Origin: Dehalococcoidia bacterium
GTDB taxonomy: Bacteria; Chloroflexota; Dehalococcoidia; Lucifugimonadales; SHYF01
NCBI GenBank assembly: GCA_009692985.1
Contig: SHYF01000053.1
Location: 1 to 9,606, forward strand
Length of the DNA stretch: 9,606 nt
Reading direction: 5' to 3'
In this document: positions 5,418 to 9,606 of the stretch, one piece after another
How positions within the stretch are numbered: position 1 is the stretch's first letter
Layout: every line of letters starts with the position of its first letter
Translations under genes and position numbers: made by a program
The notes under the pieces: model-generated
The model's database searches: none
Told to the model about the DNA's origin: nothing
Seen by the model: only the letters and a program-made list of their open reading frames with translations

Positions 5418-5585
5418 TTTGTTGCTGGGGCGCCCGCCAATCCGTGACTGCCCCCCGCGAAAGCGGGGGCCATAGAGACCCTTCCTCCAGGGTCCTCGAT
5501 CCCCCTCCTCCTGAGGTGCTCCCGGCGCCATCCCGGGACGCCTCGCGCGGTAGCGGCCGGCTCCTCCTCCGGCCGCTACCCTTTT
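5418..5585 (+). ncRNA. Candidate multi-hairpin small RNA with CCUCC loops
   Basis: No convincing protein is encoded here, yet four hairpins follow one another: CCCCCGC/GCGGGGG (5452-5458, 5463-5469) closed by a GAAA tetraloop; GACCCT/AGGGTC (5477-5482, 5489-5494) with loop TCCTCC; a two-part stem GAGG/CCTC (5513-5516, 5541-5544) plus TCCCGG/CCGGGA (5520-5525, 5533-5538); and a 12-bp terminator stem (5549-5580) with loop CTCCTCCT. The single-stranded linker between the second and third hairpins holds CCTCCTCCT (5504-5512). CCUCC complements Shine-Dalgarno sequences; alphaproteobacterial small RNAs (the CcsR or cuckoo group) display such motifs in loops. A TGATATGTT extended -10 (5403-5411) would start the RNA near 5418. 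Strand is inferred from the TTTT after the last stem. Expression is unknown. Confidence 0.4.
5549..5585 (+). terminator. Strong Rho-independent terminator
   Basis: GGTAGCGGCCGG (5549-5560) pairs perfectly with CCGGCCGCTACC (5569-5580), loop CTCCTCCT, followed by CTTTT. It would end the candidate small RNA and any read-through from the nrdJ unit. Its stem shares TAGCGGCC/GGCCGCTA with the hairpin at 8795-8824. Confidence 0.7.
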
Positions 5586-5592
5586 GGGTTGG

Positions 5593-5715
5593 AACCCTTT
5601 CGACTATCCAGCTAACCCCCTTCCTGGCCAGGAAGGGGGTGGAGAGTATATCTGGGGGATACCCCCAGTCCCCCACCAAATGGGCTTTGCCCCTCTGGAC
5701 TCCCCTTTTCCAGCA
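5593..5715 (+). repeat. Long structured repeat, copy 1
   Basis: About 123 bp, closely similar to 8605-8728 and, in its last third, to the inverted fragment at 1431-1478. In order: a perfect 26-bp palindrome (5615-5640, centre CCTGGCCAGG); a hairpin CTGGGGG-ATA-CCCCCAG (5652-5668); a small hairpin GGGC-TTT-GCCC (5682-5692); and CTGGA...TCCAG (5695-5699, 5709-5713) enclosing CTCCCCTTT. Open frames across it differ between copies, so I see no protein. It looks like a non-autonomous interspersed repeat. Confidence 0.8.
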
Positions 5716-5811
5716 GCCTGTTACAAATGCTACACACAGGGCAGCAACCATTATATAACACCTGGCAAATCCCCTGGAGCGGGCTATCCATTTGTCAGCA
5801 TGGAACTTACT

Positions 5812-5846
5812 CCGCTCATGTGGTTCGACAAGCTCACCACGAGCGG
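5812..5846. repeat. REP-like palindrome (TTCGACAAGCTCA family)
   Basis: CCGCTC (5812-5817) pairs with GAGCGG (5841-5846) and GTGG (5820-5823) with CCAC (5837-5840), leaving TTCGACAAGCTCA as the loop. The same loop core and outer arms occur at 1106-1144, where the inner stem bases differ. It directly precedes the inverted-repeat element at 5852. Confidence 0.6.
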
Positions 5847-5851
5847 AGCGT

Positions 5852-5968
5852 TGTCATTCTGAGAGCGAAGCCCGAAGAATATTGTGTGACGACGACCTGC
5901 AACTCCCAACTGCCCCAAAGGAACCAACGTAAGGGCTGACAAGATTCTTCGCTTCGCTCAGAATGACA
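5852..5968. repeat. Inverted-repeat element (TCATTCTGAG...GAAGAATC family), copy B
   Basis: The left arm (5852-5880, beginning TGTCATTCTGAGAGCGAAGC) and right arm (5943-5968, GATTCTTCGCTTCGCTCAGA...) are the same sequences as in copy A at 2375-2469, in the same inverted layout, but the central 62 nt are unrelated to copy A's centre. It ends 52 nt before the mutS start codon. Confidence 0.7.
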
Positions 5969-6002
5969 CGCCTGCACCCACTGCATGGTTGCGCACAGCC
6001 GG

Positions 6003-6011
6003 TGCTACAAT
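6003..6011 (+). promoter_or_regulatory. Extended -10 promoter immediately upstream of mutS
   Basis: TGCTACAAT is an extended -10 (TG-N-TACAAT, five of six bases of TATAAT). No good -35 is present, which extended -10 promoters can tolerate. Only 9 nt separate it from the mutS ATG at 6021, so initiation near 6018 would give a leader of about 3 nt or none. No Shine-Dalgarno is visible before this ATG, which fits a leaderless message. Confidence 0.5.
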
Positions 6012-6020
6012 GGCCCTGCC

Positions 6021-8591
6021 ATGACCACGCCAGCACGCCGCCAGTATCTGCGCATCAAGCAGCAGCACCCAGATGCTCTGCTGCTGTTCCGCATGGGCGA
6101 CTTCTACGAGACGTTCGACGAGGACGCCAAAATAGTGGCCCAGGAGCTGGACATCGCCCTGACGTCCAGAGAGATGGGCAGCGGGCAGCGGTTCCCCCTG
6201 GCCGGCATCCCATATCACGCCCTGGACACCTACCTGGCGCGGCTAATCAAGGGCGGCCACAAGGTAGCCATCTGTGAGCAGATCAGCGACCCGGCGGCAT
6301 CCAAGGGGCTGGTGGACCGCGCCGTGGTGCGAGTGGTGACGCCGGGGACTGTGGTGGAACCTTCGCTACTGGAAGAGAGGGCCAACAACTACCTGGCTGC
6401 CGTGGTCATAGAGGGCGAGGAGGCCGGCGTGGCCTACACCGACGTAACCACCAGCAACGTGGTGTCCGTAACACAGCTTACCGTGGCGTCGCTAGCACCG
6501 GAGCTGGCGCGGCTCTCTCCAGCCGAGTTGGTTGCGCCCAAGGGACAGGAGGGAGCGCTGCCCCAGGGATACCGGTTGGCCACCCTGGAACAAGGGGCGT
6601 TCCGGCTGGAGGCCGCCCGCCAGCTTTTGCTGGAGCACCTGGGTGTTGCCACACTGGAAGGGTACGGCTGCGAGCAACTGCCCCTGGCCATCCGCGCAGC
6701 TGGAGCTTTGCTGACCTACCTGGCAGACAACCAGCGGGAGGCGCTGGCCCGCCTGACGGGGCTTACCACGTACGACGTTAGTGGCACCATGGTGCTGGAT
6801 GCCCAGGCACGGCGCAACCTGGAGCTTTTCCAGGGAGGCCGCTGGGGAAACCCAGACCACTCGCTGCTATCTGTGCTGGACCTGACCAAAACGCCTATGG
6901 GAGCCCGGATGATACGCCGGTGGTTGGGCCAACCGCTCCTGGACTTGGCGACCATCCATCAGCGCCAGGAAGCGGTGGCTTGGCTTCACCAGGATGTGCG
7001 CCGGCGAGGGCGCATCGTCCAGACCCTGGGCCGCATATCTGACCTGGAGCGTCTGGTCAACCGCGCGCGCGGCGGCACAGCCACTCCTCGGGATCTGGTG
7101 GCCCTGCGCCGCAGCCTGGAGGCGCTGCCGGAGCTTCAAGCCATGCTTCAACAAGGCGACGACGCCATGGCTGTGGGATGGCTGGTGCGTCGGTTGCCCC
7201 TCTGCCAGGACACGGCAGCCCTGGTCAGCCAGGCCATTGAGGACGACCAGGGCCTGGTGGGAGAGGGAACGGTGGTGCGGCCAGGGTTCTCGCCGGAGCT
7301 GGACGAGCTGCGGCTGGCGGCGCGCAACGCCAAGGAGTACATCGCACGGCTGGAAGGGCAGGAGCGGGATCGCACAGGCATCAAGAACCTGAAGGTGGGG
7401 TACAACAGGGTCTTCGGGTACTACATAGAGGTCAGCAACGCCAACCAGTCACGGGTGCCGCAGGAGTACCAGCGACGCCAGACACTGACCAACGGCGAAA
7501 GGTTCATCACGCCGGAGCTGAAGGAGTACGAGAGCCTGATCCTCAGCGCCAGGGAGCGGCTGGAGGAGCTGGAGGCATCGCTCTACCAGCAGGTGTGCCG
7601 CCAAGTGGGCGACGCGGCAACGCAGGTGCTACTGGCGGCGGAGACGGTGGCGCACATAGACGTTTTCGCCGCGCTGGCAGAGGTGGCGAACCGGCATGGC
7701 TACGTGCGCCCCCAGGTCAACGACGGCGTGAGCATAGAGATAGTGGACGGCAGGCATCCGGTGGTGGAACGCACGCTGCCACCCGGCACCTTCGTCCCCA
7801 ACGACGCGAAGCTGTCGCAAGAGGAGGGACACCTGGTAGTGCTCACCGGCCCGAACATGGCGGGCAAGTCCACGTATATCCGACAGGTGGCGCTCATCGT
7901 GCTGATGGCCCAGATGGGGTCCTTCGTCCCGGCGCGCTCGGCAACCATAGGGCTGGTGGACCGCATATTCACTCGCGTGGGACTACAGGACGACCTGGCC
8001 ACTGGGCAGTCCACGTTCATGGTGGAGATGGTCGAGACAGCCAACATACTGAACAACGCCTCGTCCAGGTCGCTGCTCATCTTGGACGAGATAGGCCGGG
8101 GCACCAGCACGTATGACGGACTGTCCATCGCCCAGGCGGTGGCAGAGCATATCCACAACAGTCCAAGACTCGGTTGCCGGACCCTATTCGCCACCCACTA
8201 CCACGAGCTGACGGAACTAGCGAAGACTCTGCCCAGAGTCCGCAACTACAACGTGCTTGTGACTGAGGAGGACGGAAACGTGGCGTTCCTGCATCGCATC
8301 GTGCCGGGGGGCGCCGACCGCAGCTACGGTGTGCACGTGGCGCAACTTGCCGGGCTGCCTCGAGAGGTAATCCACCGGGCGTGGGAGGTGCTGCGAGAGT
8401 TGGAGGGGGTCAGGCGAGACGGTGCGCCGCCCGGCCGTCGACACAGGCCCCAGAGCAAGCAGTTGGAGTTGCTGTCTCCGGTGCCACCGGTGGTGCAAGA
8501 GCTGGCGGAGATGGACATCACCGCCATGACGCCCATGGAGGCAATCAATGCGCTGTACGCCTTGCAGCGGAAGGCGAAGGGGGGAGCCTAG
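6021..8591 (+). CDS. mutS: DNA mismatch repair protein MutS
   Basis: MutS dimers clamp DNA, recognise mismatches and small loops, and use ATP to recruit MutL. I chose ATG 6021 ([18 protein letters not shown]...), which matches the usual MutS beginning; an upstream in-frame ATG (5985) adds 12 unrelated residues across the probable promoter. The product has 856 residues, close to the 853 of E. coli. Seen: the mismatch-wedging Phe-Tyr-Glu (F28-Y29-E30 in MGDFYETF); connector and lever regions; Walker [10 protein letters not shown] (610-618); the signature segment [14 protein letters not shown]; Walker [13 protein letters not shown] with Asp689-Glu690; a downstream [10 protein letters not shown]; a clamp-binding-like QLELL (814-818), placed as the E. 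coli QMSLL motif is; and the C-terminal [13 protein letters not shown] helix. All key residues are present. No mutL is seen in the window, so the gene stands alone, apparently with its own promoter. Confidence 0.98.
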   Translation: MTTPARRQYLRIKQQHPDALLLFRMGDFYETFDEDAKIVAQELDIALTSREMGSGQRFPLAGIPYHALDTYLARLIKGGHKVAICEQISDPAASKGLVDRAVVRVVTPGTVVEPSLLEERANNYLAAVVIEGEEAGVAYTDVTTSNVVSVTQLTVASLAPELARLSPAELVAPKGQEGALPQGYRLATLEQGAFRLEAARQLLLEHLGVATLEGYGCEQLPLAIRAAGALLTYLADNQREALARLTGLTTYDVSGTMVLDAQARRNLELFQGGRWGNPDHSLLSVLDLTKTPMGARMIRRWLGQPLLDLATIHQRQEAVAWLHQDVRRRGRIVQTLGRISDLERLVNRARGGTATPRDLVALRRSLEALPELQAMLQQGDDAMAVGWLVRRLPLCQDTAALVSQAIEDDQGLVGEGTVVRPGFSPELDELRLAARNAKEYIARLEGQERDRTGIKNLKVGYNRVFGYYIEVSNANQSRVPQEYQRRQTLTNGERFITPELKEYESLILSARERLEELEASLYQQVCRQVGDAATQVLLAAETVAHIDVFAALAEVANRHGYVRPQVNDGVSIEIVDGRHPVVERTLPPGTFVPNDAKLSQEEGHLVVLTGPNMAGKSTYIRQVALIVLMAQMGSFVPARSATIGLVDRIFTRVGLQDDLATGQSTFMVEMVETANILNNASSRSLLILDEIGRGTSTYDGLSIAQAVAEHIHNSPRLGCRTLFATHYHELTELAKTLPRVRNYNVLVTEEDGNVAFLHRIVPGGADRSYGVHVAQLAGLPREVIHRAWEVLRELEGVRRDGAPPGRRHRPQSKQLELLSPVPPVVQELAEMDITAMTPMEAINALYALQRKAKGGA

Positions 8592-8604
8592 CAGGCTGCT
8601 TCAA

Positions 8605-8728
8605 AACCCTCTTCGACCATCCCCCTGGCCCCCTTCCTGGCCAGGAAAGGGGAGATCTAAATCTGTGGGATACCCCCAGGCCCCCACCAGAAGGGGCGCT
8701 GCCCCCTCTGGACTCCCCTTTTCCAGCA
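8605..8728 (+). repeat. Long structured repeat, copy 2
   Basis: Aligns along its length with 5593-5715. The palindrome is slightly decayed (TTCCTGGCCAGGAA core at 8634-8647, one inserted A), the second hairpin CTGTGGG/CCCCCAG (8663-8669, 8673-8679) has one mismatch, and the third is GGGGC-GCT-GCCCC (8693-8705). The end, CTGGACTCCCCTTTTCCAGC, is identical to copy 1. It starts 13 nt after the mutS stop codon and may act as its 3' UTR. Confidence 0.8.
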
Positions 8729-8794
8729 ACTCGCTCAACCCCAAAGGAAAAACATTTGACCCAAAAGAATACATCAGCTATCATAAGGCCCAGT

Positions 8795-8828
8795 GTTAGC
8801 GGCCCCACCCCTGAGGCCGCTAGCTTTA
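8795..8828 (+). terminator. Hairpin between mutS and the HAD gene, possible terminator
   Basis: GTTAGCGGCC (8795-8804) pairs with GGCCGCTAGC (8815-8824), with one G-U pair and a 10-nt loop CCACCCCTGA, followed by TTTAAAATATG. The short T run is weak for a terminator. The stem ends 8 nt before the next start codon, so it might instead affect that gene's expression. Its inner arms are the same eight bases as in the terminator at 5549-5580. Confidence 0.45.
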
Positions 8829-8832
8829 AAAT

Positions 8833-9270
8833 ATGAACATATTCTTCGACATGGACTACACAATCCTGGGCCTGGACAACTCCATACGCCCGGGGACAGA
8901 AGATGTTATGGAGCGCCTGATAGCGGACGGCCATATCATATATGTGTGGTCGGGAATGGGGATCCGGTGGACGGAGGTGCGCGAACATAAACTGGATAAG
9001 TACGTCACGGACTGCTTTGTCAAACCGTTGGAGAACTTCGTCCAGGCCGTGGAGAAACAGAACCTTCCCGCCACGGTTGACATTGTCATTGACGACTATC
9101 CAGAGATAACCCAGGCCCTGGGGGGCATCTGGATCCGGCCCTATCTGTTCAAGAACCCCCGCGACGACGAGATGGAGCGGGTGTACAAGATCATTACGGA
9201 CTACGCCAAGACTGGCCGCTCTGACGACGAGCGGTTCCACCTCGGGCCGCAACAGCGCCCCCATCCATAA
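8833..9270 (+). CDS. Small HAD-superfamily hydrolase (probable phosphatase)
   Basis: A 145-residue protein starting exactly at the first HAD motif: MNIFFDMDYT holds the DxDxT nucleophile and acid (Asp6, Asp8). Motif II is YVWSG (Ser40), motif III probably the Lys of FVKPLENF (Lys64), and motif IV is VIDDYPE (Asp87, Asp88), which binds Mg2+. All four motifs are present, so the enzyme should be active, most likely a cytoplasmic phosphohydrolase; the substrate cannot be told from sequence. It is a minimal HAD fold with little room for a cap domain between motifs I and II. The C-terminus ends in a loose tail (HLGPQQRPHP). No Shine-Dalgarno precedes the ATG; the 8 nt before it are AT-rich (CTTTAAAAT) and follow a hairpin stem. 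A convergent gene lies downstream. Confidence 0.88.
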   Translation: MNIFFDMDYTILGLDNSIRPGTEDVMERLIADGHIIYVWSGMGIRWTEVREHKLDKYVTDCFVKPLENFVQAVEKQNLPATVDIVIDDYPEITQALGGIWIRPYLFKNPRDDEMERVYKIITDYAKTGRSDDERFHLGPQQRPHP

Positions 9271-9272
9271 CC

Positions 9273-9305
9273 AAAAAGTAGGGGCGAAGCATGCTTCGCC
9301 CCTAC
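9273..9305 (-). terminator. Rho-independent terminator of the minus-strand gene
   Basis: GTAGGGGCGAAGC (9278-9290) and GCTTCGCCCCTAC (9293-9305) form a perfect 13-bp inverted repeat. On the minus strand it is followed by TTTTTGG (complement of 9271-9277), a proper U tract, so it ends transcription of the gene at 9355-9606. On the plus strand it can also fold, just after the HAD gene stop, but is followed by ACTGG, so it is weaker there. The GTAGGGGCG palindrome type is common as an interspersed repeat in many genomes. Confidence 0.75.
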
Positions 9306-9354
9306 ACTGGCACCCTAGTTCCTTATGTCTTCCTGGGTTCTTGTGTAAGGCCAA

Positions 9355-9606
9355 TTACCCCTTTGGCCCCCAGGTCTTACCAAAACCGCTGCGGTCCACC
9401 ACCTGGCCTGTGAACGTCTGGGCACTCTGCTGGGCCAGCCACACAATTGACGGCCCACAGGAGTGGAGGTCGCCCCACCGGCTCCAGTCGGTATCCTTGG
9501 GGTTGACATACACTGCGCCTTCGGTCTTTACCCCGCCAGGCCGGTACGCCACCACGGAGATGTTATGCGGCCGGACCTCCACCGCCAACACGAGCGAGAA
9601 CCGCTC
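9355..9606 (-). CDS. Short-chain dehydrogenase/reductase (SDR), C-terminal part
   Basis: The frame is open to the right-hand edge, so only the last 83 residues are visible (ERFSLVLAVEVRPHNISVVA...). The run LAVEVRPHNISVVAYRPGGVKTEG corresponds to the SDR segment after the catalytic YxxxK helix, where a strand ends in PG and a Thr contacts NAD(P). The final AQTFTGQVVDRSGFGKTWG matches the usual SDR ending in which TGQ precedes the last strand. The catalytic Tyr-Lys and the N-terminal Rossmann glycine motif lie outside the window, so neither cofactor preference nor substrate can be judged. The gene converges on the HAD gene and is followed by a good terminator. SDR membership is fairly sure; anything more specific is not. 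Confidence 0.75.
   Translation of the reverse strand, partial: ERFSLVLAVEVRPHNISVVAYRPGGVKTEGAVYVNPKDTDWSRWGDLHSCGPSIVWLAQQSAQTFTGQVVDRSGFGKTWGPKG

Noticed and set aside
5275..5758. Open frames on both strands over the candidate small RNA and repeat copy 1
   Set aside because: They consist of hairpin and repeat sequence, are proline/arginine-rich without domain-like pattern, and the frames are not kept in repeat copy 2.

Overview
The window looks like a chromosomal segment of a free-living, fairly GC-rich bacterium. It carries conserved housekeeping genes (ftsZ, nrdR, a B12-dependent nrdJ, mutS) with intergenic regions full of small palindromic repeats. The ftsZ-nrdR-nrdJ order, reliance on a class II ribonucleotide reductase and the style of the repeats (arms reading TGTCATTCTGAGCGAAGCGA, TTCGACAAGCTCA and GGACTCCCCTTTTCCAG) suggest a Chloroflexota genome of the Dehalococcoidia/SAR202 kind. 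That placement is inference, not proof.

Layout. 1-879: 3' part of ftsZ. 880-1487: no gene; stacked hairpins ending in a probable terminator, a repeat cluster, then a sigma70-like promoter, a very good NrdR box and a repeat fragment forming the nrdR leader. 1488-2048: nrdR. 2078-2353: a small AT-richer reading frame interrupted by an in-frame TAG. 2354-2641: an inverted-repeat element, overlapping hairpins and a weaker NrdR-box-like site in front of nrdJ. 2642-4894: nrdJ. 4940-5368: a small PIN-like protein probably co-transcribed with nrdJ. 5369-6020: about 650 nt without a convincing gene, holding a multi-hairpin candidate small RNA with CCTCC loops, two kinds of repeat, and an extended -10 promoter only 9 nt before mutS. 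6021-8591: mutS. 8592-8832: a second copy of the long repeat and a hairpin. 8833-9270: a small HAD-type hydrolase. 9355-9606, minus strand: C-terminal end of a short-chain dehydrogenase/reductase with its own terminator.

How the genes connect. NrdR is the nucleotide-sensing repressor of ribonucleotide reductase genes, and NrdJ is the reductase. The box in front of nrdR suggests autoregulation, and the weaker site before nrdJ suggests direct control. FtsZ (division) and MutS (mismatch repair) are housekeeping neighbours with no direct pathway link.

Most unusual points: (i) a candidate small RNA at about 5418-5585 that presents anti-Shine-Dalgarno CUCCUCC-type motifs in hairpin loops and ends in a strong terminator; (ii) an NrdR with an AT-hook-like basic tail; (iii) an amber-interrupted small gene with a perfect ribosome binding site; (iv) a three-copy structured repeat whose small hairpin keeps pairing while its sequence changes, one copy of which has become the nrdR leader.
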